Below, one piece after another: positions 10,201-21,501 of a stretch of DNA of 64,000 nucleotides; position 1 is the first letter of the stretch; each line of letters begins with the position of its first letter. The notes below the pieces were generated by a model that was not told the origin of the DNA, ran no database searches, and saw only the letters and a list, made by a program, of their open reading frames with translations. Source of the DNA: Tritrichomonas musculus. Taxonomy: Eukaryota; Parabasalia; Tritrichomonadida; Tritrichomonadidae. Location of the stretch: positions 8,165,501 to 8,229,500 of the forward strand of contig JAPFFF010000004.1 in assembly GCA_039105265.1 (NCBI GenBank), in the 5' to 3' direction. The position numbers were made by a program, and so were the translations under genes.

Positions 10201-11429
10201 CACTCAAAAATATGTGAACACAAAACACAAAATCGTGTTTCTTTGATATTTTTTTGTGTTCAAGGTATTTTTGTAATCACCGTCCTTTGGCCATCTTGAT
10301 ACAACACTGAACACAGAAAAATATTAATGGTAAGAATGATTTTTATAATCATCAAAATCAACTTTTTGAATGATATGCTAAAAAATAAATATTAATATCT
10401 TATGCTGAAAATGTTATTAAAAAATAAAAATATAATTTTTAATATTATCAATATTTATAATATAATAATTTATCTATAAAAACATTAAACTAAGCTTGTA
10501 AATTTGGTGAAATAAACGTTTTTTGGGTTTTAAAAATCACCAAATATAACCATATTATTGTCAAATAAATTTTATTACCAAAAGTCATAAACCATTGAAT
10601 TATTTGAAAGAGGAATTAAATGAGTTTTATCAAAAGTCATATTAATAATCGATAAGATTTTCTCAGTAAAAAAATGTTATTTTTTGAATATTACAAAATA
10701 ATTGTATGATTTGTATAATATATCATATAAAATAATAATAAAAAGCTCAATTATATTGACGATGAAAAGCCAAATAACCGATTTCACCAAAAGCCCAGGT
10801 CTTGGGCTTTTGGCGACAGCATTCAATTTTGAATAGTTTACATATATTTTGGAGATCACCAAAACGGTTTTTTTGGCGATGGTGATTTGTAAAGCTTTCA
10901 AAATATCATATATAAAATAAAAAAAAAAATAAGATATAAATATATAATAAAATCAATAAAAGCATTTTTTCAATTGAAAATAAATTTTTTTTCATTTATA
11001 TTTTAAATATATACCGATATAAAATGTATTTAAAATATTAATAGTATTTATATTTTTATGAATATTTATAGCCAAATAATAAATAATGCATTGAAATAAT
11101 TCATTGAAATATTAATAGTTTTTATATTTTTATGAATATATATAGCCAAGTAATTAAATAAATTCATTGAATTTATTGAATGTTGATTCGTAAATTGAAT
11201 TTTTATTTAATCAAATATCATTTAATCATTTTATTTAATAATTCATAAGAAATAACTTTTTAAAAGATTTATTAAAATCGCCAAAAGACCAGAAAGAATC
11301 ACCAAGACCAGGTCTTTTTTTTACATTTGGGTATATTTTACAAGCTTAATTAAACACAGCATATTTATTGACTTATCACTCGAACACAATTTTTTTTTAA
11401 GAGTTTTTGTGTTCACACATTTTTGAGTG
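10201..11429. mobile_element. 1.2 kb non-coding element with CACTC termini and 3 bp flank duplication
   Basis: The left end CACTCAAAAATATGTGAAC and the inverted right end CACTCAAAAATGTGTGAAC differ at one base, and weaker matching continues for about 60 bases (TTGTGTTCRAG). ATT flanks both ends (10198-10200, 11430-11432). A CACT start and a 3 bp duplication are what CACTA/EnSpm elements show, but there is no transposase, so the class is only suggested. Inside lies a second inverted pair, AAGCTTGTAAA at 10492 and its complement ending at 11347, and several hairpins built on ATCACCAAAAG and GGCTTTTGG, e.g. 10789-10811. Confidence 0.55.
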
Positions 11430-11607
11430 ATTGAAAATAATAAATTTGAATTGGTTCAAAACTCAGACCAAAATTGAAAAAAAAGTTCTCTTTTTTGTAT
11501 TAATACGTTATAAAATAACCGCCACCAAGGCCAATTATAGCTGAAAGGTGGGACGACTTTTGAACGGCAGTTTATTATGCATTTTTTTCAAAAAAAAAAT
11601 AAAGTTA

Positions 11608-11830
11608 AAGTGAGAGAAATAAAGGGGGTCGATTCAAAAAATAGGGGGTCGATTCAAAAAATCATTAATTTCAAGGGAAAACGATAATAAAAATTTATTT
11701 TGAGAAAAAAATATTTGAAAAAAAATTTTTTTCTTAAAATTATATTTTCTGAAAAAATATTCAATTTTTTCTTAACTTGATCGTCGACCCCTATTTTATT
11801 GAATGAGACCCCTATTTTTTTGGGGCACTT
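11608..11830. mobile_element. 223 bp MITE present in only one palindrome arm
   Basis: The ends are AAGTG...CACTT with inner inverted copies of ATAGGGGTC. TA lies on both sides (11606-11607 and 11831-11832). The matching point of the other arm (TA at about 16910-16911) is an empty site reading GCATAACTTT, so both the insertion and its TA target are directly visible. No coding content. Confidence 0.85.
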
Positions 11831-12612
11831 TATGCATTTTTTTAAAAAATTTAAAAAAATAGTTGAAAAATTTGGTTAGGCAATTTAGGTATTCATGGAG
11901 GAAAAATCCCCAAAAAATATATATTGATCACTGTATGATGAAAGTTATAATGGCATAAATTTTATTCGAAAATTTCATTTCCACTCAAGATATCTAATTT
12001 GATTTCGATAAAGAGTTTCAATAAAAAGCTACAAAAGTATGCAAACAATGCACAATCGTATTTCAATTCACTATTTATACTCTTATTAATCAATTCTTAA
12101 ATTTGATAATTATCAATTTATTTCGATTATTCGATATTTTTATTACTCTGTTTAAGTAATCCACTTTTCCGTTATATATAAGATTTTTTATCATATTTTA
12201 CATACAATAACTCCAGTAAATGCTATGAATTGCATTTTAAAATTTTTATATTTATCAATGATATCCAAAAATCCTCATAGATAGTATACATAAATTTGTA
12301 TTAAATATATATTAAATTAAATGTATATTTATGTTATACTGCTTATACTTCTTTATTTTCTTTTTTCATCGAGGAAAATCCGATAATTATTCATAAATAT
12401 AAACGTATTATCAAACGTGCATTATGTAAAAAATCAAATATTTCTAAAATATGATGAGGAAAATAATATTAATTTTATGAAAAATGTAATTATTAAATTA
12501 AACTTTTCATTTTACGCAGAAAATAAACAGATTTAAATAAAAAAGTATAAATTAAAAATGATTTTTTAAAAAATGCTTTTTATTCATTATTTGCTCATTA
12601 TGAATAAATTAA

Positions 12613-15600
12613 TTATGATGATGACAATTGCAAAAAAGATGATAACTGAAGAGACGAAGAGGGAAAAAATGATGATGAAGATAGCGAAGAAAAAGAAGAA
12701 GAAAAAGAAGAAGACGATGATGAATGCATTGAAGAAGAAGAAGACGATGGTGAAGAAGAAGAAGACGATGATGATTGCATTGAAGAAGAAGATGATGATG
12801 AAGAAGAAGACGATGATGAAGAAGAAGAAGAAGATGATGATTGCATTGAAGAAGAAGAAGAAGACGACGATGATGAAGAAGAAGAAGAAGAAGATGATGA
12901 TTGCATTGAAGAAGAAGACGATGATGATGAAGAAGAAGACGATGGTGATTGCATTGAAGAAGAAGAAGAAGAAGACGATGATGATGATGAAGAAGAAGAA
13001 GACGATGGTGATGATGATGAAGAAGAAGACGATGATGATTACATTGAAGAAGAAGAAGAAGAAGAAGAAGAAGACGATGATGAAGAAGAAGACGATGATG
13101 ATGATGAAGACGATGATGATGATGAAGAAGAAGACGATGATGATGATGAAGATGATGAAGAAGAAGACGATGATGATGATGAAGACGATGAAGATGATGA
13201 AGAAGAAGACGATGATAATTCATTTAAGAAGAAGAAGACGATGGTGATGATGATGAAGAAGAAGACGATGATGATTACATTGAAGAAGAAGAAGACGATG
13301 ATGATGATGAAGATGATGAAGATGATGAAGAAGAAGACGATGATGATTGCATTGAAGAAGAAGAAGAAGAAGACGATGGTGATGATGATGAAGAAGAAGA
13401 CGATGATGATTACATTGAAGAAGAAGAAGAAGAAGAAGAAGAAGAAGACGATGATGATGATGAAGATGATGAAGAAGAAGACGACGATGATGATGAAGAC
13501 GATGAAGATGATGAAGAAGAAGACGATGATGATGATGAAGACGATGATGATGATGAAGACGATGAAGATGATGAAGAAGAAGACGATGATAATTCATTTA
13601 AGAAGAAGAAGACGATGGTGATGATGAAGAAGAAGAAGACGATGATGATTACATTGAAGAAGAAGAAGACGATGATGATGATGAAGATGATGAAGATGAT
13701 GAAGAAGAAGACGATGATGATTGCATTGAAGAAGAAGAAGACGATGATGATTGCATTGAAGAAGAAGAAGACGATGATGATGATGAAGACGATGAAGATG
13801 ATGAAGAAGAAGACGATGATGATTGCATTGAAGAAGAAGAAGACGATGATGATGATGAAGACGATGAAGATGATGAAGAAGAAGACGATGATGATTGCAT
13901 TGAAGAAGAAGAAGACGATGATGATGATGAAGACGATGAAGATGAAGAAGAAGAAGACGATGATGATTGCATTGAAGAAGAAGAAGACGATGATGATGAT
14001 GAAGACGATGAAGATGATGAAGAAGAAGACGATGATGATTGCATTGAAGAAGAAGAAGAAGAAGAAGAAGACGATGATGATGATGAAGACGATGAAGATG
14101 AAGAAGAAGAAGACGATGATGATTGCATTGAAGAAGAAGAAGACGATGATGATGATGAAGACAATGAAGATGATGAAGAAGAAGACGATGAAAAAGACGA
14201 TGATGAAGATGGAGAAGAAGAAGACGATGATGATTATATTGAAGAAGAAGAAGAAGACGATGATGATTGCATTGAAGAAGAAGAAGATGATGAAGAGGAT
14301 GAAGAAGAAGATGATTATGAAGAAGAAGATGATGATGAAGAAGAAGACGATGATGATGAAGAAGAAGACGATGATGATTGCATTGAAGAAGAAGATGATG
14401 AAGAAGAAGAAGATGAAGAAGAAGAAGAAGAAGATGATGAAGATGGAGAAGAAGAAGACGATGATGATTGTATTGAAGAAGAAGAAGAAGACGATGATGA
14501 TTGCATTGAAGAAGAAGAAGATGAGGATGATGATGAAGAAGAAGATGATGATGAAGAAGAAGATGATGATGAAGAATAAGATGATGAAGAAGAAGAAGAC
14601 GATGATGAAGAAGAAGAAGACGATGATGATTGCATTGAAGAAGAAGAAGATGATGATGAAGATGGAGAAGAAGAAGAAGAAGACGATGAAGAAGAAGAAG
14701 ACCATCATCATTGTCTTATTCTTCTTCTTCTCCATATCATCATCATCGTCTTCTTCTCCATCTCCATCTTCTTCATCATCATCGTCTTCTTCTCCATCTT
14801 CATCATCGTCTTTTTCATCGTCTTCTTCTTCTCCATCATCTTCATCATATTTTTCTTCATCATCATTATTATCGTCTTCTTTTTCTCCTCCATCATCATC
14901 ACCATTATCGTCTTCTTCTTCTTCTCCTTCTCCACCATCATCATTGTCTTATTCTTCTTCTTCTCCATATCATCATCATCGTCTTTTTTATCGTATTCAT
15001 CATCATCATCATCATCATCATCGTTTTTTCATTGTCTTCTTCTTCATCGTCTTCTTCTCCATCTTCATCATCATCATCGTCTTCTTCTTCATCTTCATCG
15101 TCTTCATAATCAGCATCGTCTTCATCATCTTCATCGTCTTCTTCTTCACCATCATCAGCATCGTCTTCTTCATCGTCTTCTTCTTTATCATCTTCATCGT
15201 CTTCTTCTTCATCATCTTCATCATCTTCATCATCATCGTCTTCATCATCATCGTCTTCATCATCTTCATCGTCTTCTTCTTCATCATCATCACCATCGTC
15301 TTCTTCTTCACCATCGTCTTCTTCTTCACCATCGTCTTCTTCTTCACCATCGTCTTCTTCTTCACCATCGTCTTCTTCTTCTTCATCATCGTCTTCTTCT
15401 TCGTCTTCTCCATCTTCATCATCATCTTCTTCTTCATCATCGTCTTCTTCTTCTTCTTCTTCATCATCGTCTTCTTCTTCAATGCAATCATCATCTTCTT
15501 CTTCTTCATCATCATCGTCTTCTTCTTCATCATCATCTTCTTCTTCAATGCAATCATCATCGTCTTCTTCTTCTTCACCATCGTCTTCTTCTTCAATGCA

Positions 15601-16130
15601 TTCATCATCGTCTTCTTCTTCATCATCATCATCGTCTTCTTCTTCATCATCTTCATCATCATCATCGTCTTCTTCTTCTTCTTCTTCTTCTTCTTCAATG
15701 TAATCATCATCGTCTTCTTCTTCATCATCATCACCATCGTCTTCTTCTTCTTCATCATCATCATCGTCTTCTTCTTCTTCTTCTTCAATGCAATCACCAT
15801 CGTCTTCTTCTTCATCATCATCGTCTTCTTCTTCAATGCAATCATCATCTTCTTCTTCTTCTTCTTCATCATCGTCGTCTTCTTCTTCTTCTTCAATGCA
15901 ATCATCATCTTCTTCTTCTTCTTCATCATCGTCTTCTTCTTCATCATCATCATCTTCTTCAATGCAATCATCATCGTCTTCTTCTTCTTCACCATCGTCT
16001 TCTTCTTCTTCAATGCATTCATCATCGTCTTCTTCTTTTTCTTCTTCTTTTTCTTCGCTATCTTCATCATCATTTTTTCCCTCTTCGTCTCTTCAGTTAT
16101 CATCTTTTTTGCAATTGTCATCATCATAAT
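12613..16130. repeat. GAA/GAC/GAT triplet satellite with higher-order repeat; strand flip near 14706
   Basis: Almost pure triplets GAA, GAC and GAT punctuated by TGCATT (or TACATT). Between about 13720 and 14170 a higher-order unit of about 72 bases recurs around six times. Read in the acidic frame it would be runs of D and E separated by C-I, open for over 600 codons on the + strand (about 12648-14577), but that frame has no ATG. From about 14706 the complement (TTC/GTC/ATC) is on the + strand. A 50-base segment near 14703 is repeated near 14936. The other long frames here (poly-K/M, poly-S, poly-H/L, poly-I/F) are repeat artefacts. I regard the block as non-coding. Confidence 0.85.
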
Positions 16131-16947
16131 TAATTTATTCATAATGAGCAAATAATGAATAAAAAGCATTTTTTAAAAAATCATTTTTAATTTATACTTT
16201 TTTATTTAAATCTGTTTATTTTCTGCGTAAAATGAAAAGTTTAATTTAATAATTACATTTTTCATAAAATTAATATTATTTTCCTCATCATATTTTAGAA
16301 ATATTTGATTTTTTACATAATGCACGTTTGATAATACGTTTATATTTATGAATAATTATCGGATTTTCCTCGATGAAAAAAGAAAATAAAGAAGTATAAG
16401 CAGTATAACATAAATATACATTTAATTTAATATATATTTAATACAAATTTATGTATACTATCTATGAGGATTTTTGGATATCATTGATAAATATAAAAAT
16501 TTTAAAATGCAATTCATAGCATTTACTGGAGTTATTGTATGTAAAATATGATAAAAAATCTTATATATAACGGAAAAGTGGATTACTTAAACAGAGTAAT
16601 AAAAATATCGAATAATCGAAATAAATTGATAATTATCAAATTTAAGAATTGATTAATAAGAGTATAAATAATGAATTGAAATACGATTGTGCATTGTTTG
16701 CATACTTTTGTAGCTTTTTATTGAAACTCTTTATCGAAATCAAATTAGATATCTTGAGTGGAAATGAAATTTTCGAATAAAATTTATGCCATTATAACTT
16801 TCATCATACAGTGATCAATATATATTTTTTGGGGATTTTTCCTCCATGAATACCTAAATTGCCTAACCAAATTTTTCAACTATTTTTTTAAATATTTTAA
16901 AAAAATGCATAACTTTATTTTTTTTTTTGAAAAAAATGCATAATAAA

Positions 16948-18063
16948 AAATGTTTTCAGAAAAAACTCAACTTTTTTTTTTTGAAAAAGTGGGAAAAAGT
17001 GAAAAACACCCATTAATTGTATTGAAAAAATTTATATGACTGAAAATGAATTGAAAGATCTAGTCTTTTTTTTTTTTTTTTTGGGAGATATTTGCTGCCC
17101 CAATCTCTTTTGACCCAACGGTTAAGGTCAATATAGACCCTGTATCGGACCTCAGAAAAAATAGGCGAGAACTTTTTTGCACTTTTGTAAAAAATACCAT
17201 GAGTAACTAGCTACTCACGCTTTTTTCACTAAAATTTTAAAAAATCATTTTTATAAAAAATTATGATAAAATAAAGGTATTGCTGCAGATCACCGGCGAT
17301 CTTTATTCATTTCTAGGCTTGTTATTCTGATATCAATTATCAGGTTTGGCACTTTTTTTAACTCAGATAATCGATAATAAAATGCTATCGATTGGAACTT
17401 TAAATTGATGAATTCGATTATCACGTATGAAATGTGATACAAAAAAAAAAAAATTCTTTTGATATCGAATCTTGAATAATCGAAATTAATACCAGAAAAA
17501 AACATTAAAAATAGTATTTTAATGGCATAAAATAAATATATTCTAAATTATTATGTAAAAGAATCAGCTTTTATTAAATTTTATAACAGATATGTGAAGT
17601 AATCAGTTAAAAAAGTTTACAAAATTTTGATACGTTAAAAAAATTTCAATATTGATAATCGATCTTTTATTTTTATTCATTATTGATATCAGAGATAATT
17701 TTTTTGATTTGATATTGATATCAGAAAAATGGATCAATTATCGATATCAAAAATCGAGACTTAACAAGCCTATTCATTTCATCATATTTTTTTTTCTATC
17801 ATTTTTGATTCTAGCCAAATATAATTACAAACATGCATTGGTATAGCATTAAAAGATATTTTTTCATGTTAATTAATATTTTCAATATATAAAATTTTGG
17901 CAAATCCATTCTGTAGCTTTGATATTTTCAAAATTTCAGAAATAATTCAATTTTGAATGACTTCGGTAAAATATTTGAGATAGGTATTCAATTTTGAATA
18001 AAATCAACTCTTTTCAAAAAAATAAAATTTTGTTTTTTTTAAGAAGTTATTTCATTAGAATAC
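16948..18063. other. Intergenic stretch holding a dispersed repeat
   Basis: No gene seen. It contains homopolymer runs, the dispersed repeat at 17110-17201, and near 17330-17760 several imperfect copies of a TTGATATCAG/ATCGATTATC theme that look like a decayed palindromic element. Confidence 0.45.
17110..17201 (-). repeat. Dispersed ~92 bp repeat, copy 1
   Basis: On the minus strand this reads CATGGTATTTTTT..CAAAAGTGCAAAAAAGTT, then TTCTGAGGTCCGAT, then TATATTGACCTTAACC and GGGTCAA. The same sequence, with roughly 80% identity by eye, occurs on the + strand at 27162-27255. Unlike its surroundings it has balanced base content. Type unknown. Confidence 0.75.
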
Positions 18064-19473
18064 ATGATGGAATATAAAATGACCGATTCAGATAAATCAT
18101 TAAAAATGGAAATGGAAGAGAAATATTTGAGTTCAAGCAAGAATGAAATACCACACCCAAGTTCTTTTTCATTCAACAGGTTCCAAGATATCAATGACTT
18201 TTTTAATAAATTCTTATCATCCCCCAATAATACAATTTCAAAGAATGATTCCATTTGGAAAGACATTATCTCCTCTTTGTTTGATATTGATTCATTACCA
18301 TCAATCCAAGATAATCAGAGAAACTTGACTTTGAAATTTACCACCAAAGAATATCAAAAAATAGAAAGAAAGAAAGAAAAATATGGAGAAAACAACATGA
18401 ATTTGCTCAAAATCTTAAAAATTAAAAATAAAAGAATTGCCAAAAAATTCAAGCATGCAGTTATGGAAGGTATTCCGGATGAATTAAGAGGTTTAATATG
18501 GAAAATTATAATTGATCCATTAAATTCAGATTTTGAAACATTAAAATCAGATATCATTGATTTAATTAATATAGGTATTGATGATAACTATACTGATGGC
18601 GAGGATATAGAGAGTCAATACAATTATTGCATCTCCTTTTCAAGCTGTTATTCTAATCATTGTTCTATTTCCTATTATTCAATTGAGAACTATGATACCC
18701 AATCAACTTGTGATGCTGCACCTTTGCAATTTAGCAATCATTCATCAAGCAATAGTACATTACATTATCTTGCCAAGCATGCAAGTAAAAATGCAATCAG
18801 AGAAATAGAAAACGACTTGGATCGAACTTTGGTCCAGTTTGAAGAAATTAAAAGCAAACAAATCCAGAAAGAAATGAAAAATATTTTGTCAGCATACTCA
18901 GTAATTGACAAAGATATTGATTTCACTCAAGGAATGTCTTTTTTGGTTGGATTGTTGTTATGCTTTATGGATGAATACACTTCTTTTAATTGTTTCTGCA
19001 TTATAATGTTTTCAAAAAGGTTCAACTTCAGAGAATTCTTCATTCATGATTTTCCTGGTGTGGTTAAGATGAATAAAATATGGAAAGTGGCCATTCAAAA
19101 ATATTATCCAAAAATTAATCAAAAATTAAATGAAAATAATGTTGATCCTATTATATATACTGTTGGATGGTGGTTAACTGCATTTTCTTGCTTTCCTTTC
19201 CCAAAAAATATCTTGCTAATGATATTTGATCGTTATCTATTATTTGGCCCGTCTTCATTAATTTCATTTGGATTAATCATTTTGAATGTATATGATGATT
19301 ATTTGAAGCATTTATCTGTTGATGAATTAATCTCATTTTTGCAAAGCCCTTATATTCATCCAAAAATGAATGATATTCTATATATAAGAAATATATGGAA
19401 TAAAAAATTCTTAATAACAGAAAAACAATATAATAAATTTGAACAAAAAGCTTTCAAGGTTCAGCAAACTTAA
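18064..19473 (+). CDS. TBC-domain Rab GTPase-activating protein
   Basis: A 469-residue intact frame, ATG at 18064. TBC (Tre-2/Bub2/Cdc16) proteins speed GTP hydrolysis by Rab GTPases and so switch off vesicle-traffic signals. The diagnostic pieces are in order: IPDELRG..W near 137-147 (start of the domain), the arginine-finger motif IENDLDRT at about 248-255, the glutamine-finger motif DFTQGMSF at about 286-293, and DRYLLFGPSSL near 387-397. Both catalytic fingers are present, so activity is expected. About 65 residues rich in S, N, Y and C (about 165-230) are inserted between the first motif and the R finger. The first ~130 residues are K/S-rich and unrecognised. Confidence 0.9.
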   Translation: MMEYKMTDSDKSLKMEMEEKYLSSSKNEIPHPSSFSFNRFQDINDFFNKFLSSPNNTISKNDSIWKDIISSLFDIDSLPSIQDNQRNLTLKFTTKEYQKIERKKEKYGENNMNLLKILKIKNKRIAKKFKHAVMEGIPDELRGLIWKIIIDPLNSDFETLKSDIIDLINIGIDDNYTDGEDIESQYNYCISFSSCYSNHCSISYYSIENYDTQSTCDAAPLQFSNHSSSNSTLHYLAKHASKNAIREIENDLDRTLVQFEEIKSKQIQKEMKNILSAYSVIDKDIDFTQGMSFLVGLLLCFMDEYTSFNCFCIIMFSKRFNFREFFIHDFPGVVKMNKIWKVAIQKYYPKINQKLNENNVDPIIYTVGWWLTAFSCFPFPKNILLMIFDRYLLFGPSSLISFGLIILNVYDDYLKHLSVDELISFLQSPYIHPKMNDILYIRNIWNKKFLITEKQYNKFEQKAFKVQQT

Positions 19474-19857
19474 AAATGCGATAGTTTTGTTGAATTATAA
19501 TTTGGTATTTCAGAGAAAGTATTGTTTTCTCGTATTAATCCAGTTATAATTAATTATAAAATATTTTGGACCAAAAAATCCTAAAATTTACCTGATTATT
19601 GTTAAATAAAGATGCGTTAGAAAAAGTAAACAGTCTTTTCTTATATTTTTTATAACTGAATAATCAAGAATTGCTATTTAAAATAATACAAATATTTTTA
19701 CAAAATTGAAATACTTTCAATATTGTATAATTAACAAAATAAAAATATTTCAATTTATTTTATATAAAAAAAATTAAATGTTTTTTATTTGATAAACTTA
19801 ACAAAAATTGAATTATCGTTTTATTTGAAAATTTCAAAAATCATTTTTTATTATCAA

Positions 19858-21273
19858 ATGTTAAACTTAAATCTCAAATTAGAATATCTCAAATTCACAA
19901 ATGATATAATAAATGATAATGACACGATTCGTATAAGTATTATGACACTTCCAGATCAGCAAATGCAAGAACAGACAATTTCGATGAAAAAAATGTATGA
20001 TTTTCAACCCGAATTCAATATAAAATTAAATTCACAAACTGAAGAAGTTATAATTGCCTTTAAGAAAAAAGCATTTATATTTTATGGTCCAATAATTGCA
20101 ACAACTAGTCTTCAATCATATGAAATTCGCTTTTTTGAAAAGTTTACAAATAACAAATCTCAAACAATTTCTATTTATGAACCAATGCAGCAAAATGAAA
20201 AATTTCTCGAAAATAAAGAAAACAGAAAAATTGTAGGTTGTATGAGTATCTATTTTTCAATTCAAGAACAGAGTTCTATCCAGGAGCAGTTTCATGAGGA
20301 CGAACAGTCTTCTATACAGGATAAAATTTCTAAAGAGGAACAACCTTTTAAACAAGAACAACCTTCTAAACAAGAACAATCTTTTAAACAGGATAAAATT
20401 TCTGAACCGGAACAACCTTTTAAACAAGAACAACCTTTTAAACAAGAACAACCTTCTAAACAGGATAAAATTTATAAACAAGAACAATCTTTTAAACAAG
20501 AACAACCTTCTAAACAAGAACAACCTTCTAAACAAGAACAACCTTTTAAACAAGAACAACCTTCTAAACAGGATAAAATTTATAAACAAGAACAATCTTT
20601 TAAACAAGAACAACCTTCTAAACAAGAACAACCTTCTAAACAAGAACAACCTTTTAAACAGGATAAAATTTATAAACAAGAACAACCTTCTAAACAAGAA
20701 CAATCTTTTAAACAAGAACAACCTTCTAAACAAGAACAACCTTTTAAACAGGATAAAATTTATAAACAAGAACAACCTTCTAAACAAGAACAATCTTTTA
20801 AACAAGAACAACCTTCTAAACAAGAACAACCTTCTAAACAAGAACAACCTTCTAAACAAGAACAACCTTCTAAACAAAAACAACCTTCTAAACAAGAACA
20901 ATCTTTTAAACAAGAACAACCTTCTAAACAAGAACAACCTTCTAAACAAGAACAACCTTCTAAAAAGGATAAAATTTATAAGCAGGAACAGCCTTCCAAA
21001 CAGGAAAAAACAACTAAACAAGAAAATTCTTCTAAGCAGGAGCAACCTTCTAAGAAGGAACAGACTTTTAAACATGAAAAAATATTTAAACAGGAGCAAC
21101 GTTCTAAACAGGATAAAATATCTAAGCAGGATCAATGTTCTAATCAAAATATTATAGCCCTCACAAATAAAAAATTTGTGAAACCTCAAATTCAATCTAG
21201 AATCGAATCTTTGTTTAAAAATAGTAGAAACCATGACCAAAACTTCCTTTTCAAAGACAATCATTCAAATTAA
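19858..21273 (+). CDS. C2-like (?) N-terminal domain with long hexapeptide-repeat tail
   Basis: The frame is open from about 19789 but the first ATG is at 19858, giving 471 residues beginning MLNLNLKLEYLKF. The first ~130 residues are a compact-looking beta-type domain (alternating hydrophobic strands, IRISIMTLP, FNIKLNSQTEEVIIAFKKK, IIATTSLQSYEIRFFEKF) that resembles C2-like N-termini of trichomonad repeat proteins; this is a tentative fold guess. From about residue 140 the protein is nearly all hexapeptides of the type KQEQPS, KQEQPF and KQDKIY, a charged Q-rich rod that is likely disordered or coiled. Near the start, TCATTTTTTATTATCA (about 19841) resembles the trichomonad initiator element TCAYTWYTCATTA. 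Confidence 0.7.
   Translation: MLNLNLKLEYLKFTNDIINDNDTIRISIMTLPDQQMQEQTISMKKMYDFQPEFNIKLNSQTEEVIIAFKKKAFIFYGPIIATTSLQSYEIRFFEKFTNNKSQTISIYEPMQQNEKFLENKENRKIVGCMSIYFSIQEQSSIQEQFHEDEQSSIQDKISKEEQPFKQEQPSKQEQSFKQDKISEPEQPFKQEQPFKQEQPSKQDKIYKQEQSFKQEQPSKQEQPSKQEQPFKQEQPSKQDKIYKQEQSFKQEQPSKQEQPSKQEQPFKQDKIYKQEQPSKQEQSFKQEQPSKQEQPFKQDKIYKQEQPSKQEQSFKQEQPSKQEQPSKQEQPSKQEQPSKQKQPSKQEQSFKQEQPSKQEQPSKQEQPSKKDKIYKQEQPSKQEKTTKQENSSKQEQPSKKEQTFKHEKIFKQEQRSKQDKISKQDQCSNQNIIALTNKKFVKPQIQSRIESLFKNSRNHDQNFLFKDNHSN
20331..21130. repeat. 18 bp-period coding minisatellite (KQEQPS units)
   Basis: About forty in-frame copies of an 18-base unit (core AAACAAGAACAACCTTCT). Variants KQDKIY recur at intervals of four to six units, showing a higher-order pattern of duplication. 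The period keeps frames open on both strands, which explains long spurious frames opposite. Confidence 0.9.
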
Positions 21274-21501
21274 TTGTTTTATTTTTATAAAAATTGTTTT
21301 ATTCAACTTTGATATTTTTGGGATTTTTAATAACAGGAAATGATTCTTTTGAGTAAGTATAAATTGGTAACAATTTGTCTAAAATAAAGAATTATCCAAA
21401 TTTAAAATTACTGTTGGATAATTAATTTGAATTTTAGAACGACATGTTATATAAAAATGATGATCAAAATATATAAAATTGTGAGCAAACATTTTCAGAA
21501 C

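Larger units (their letters stand above)
11571..16947. repeat. 5.4 kb inverted repeat (palindrome) around a triplet satellite
   Basis: The left arm 11571 to about 13080 and the right arm about 15660 to 16947 are reverse complements with only scattered single differences seen by eye; without the MITE inserted in the left arm both measure about 1.29 kb. Outer boundaries are sharp: TTTATTATGCAT begins one arm and ATGCATAATAAA ends the other. The centre (about 13080-15660) is GAA/GAC/GAT satellite whose strand flips near 14706. It could be a foldback transposon, a segmental inverted duplication or, less likely, an assembly fold. Confidence 0.85.

Noticed and set aside
12573-16169. Long open frames encoding poly-K/M, poly-S, poly-H/L or poly-I/F, up to 846 codons on either strand
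   Set aside because: They are the other frames of the GAA/GAC/GAT satellite and its complement; composition is dictated by the triplets and no unique domain is attached.
11571-16947. The palindrome as a pure sequencing or assembly artefact
   Set aside because: The arms differ by a 223 bp MITE, single bases and satellite length, which a simple fold of one molecule would not give. Not excluded completely, so listed as a check.
20257-21264. A 335-codon minus-strand frame (FRRLFLFKRLFLF repeats) and a 287-codon + frame (NNLLNKNNLLNK)
   Set aside because: Shadows of the 18-base coding repeat in the real + strand gene; no start context and no unique sequence.
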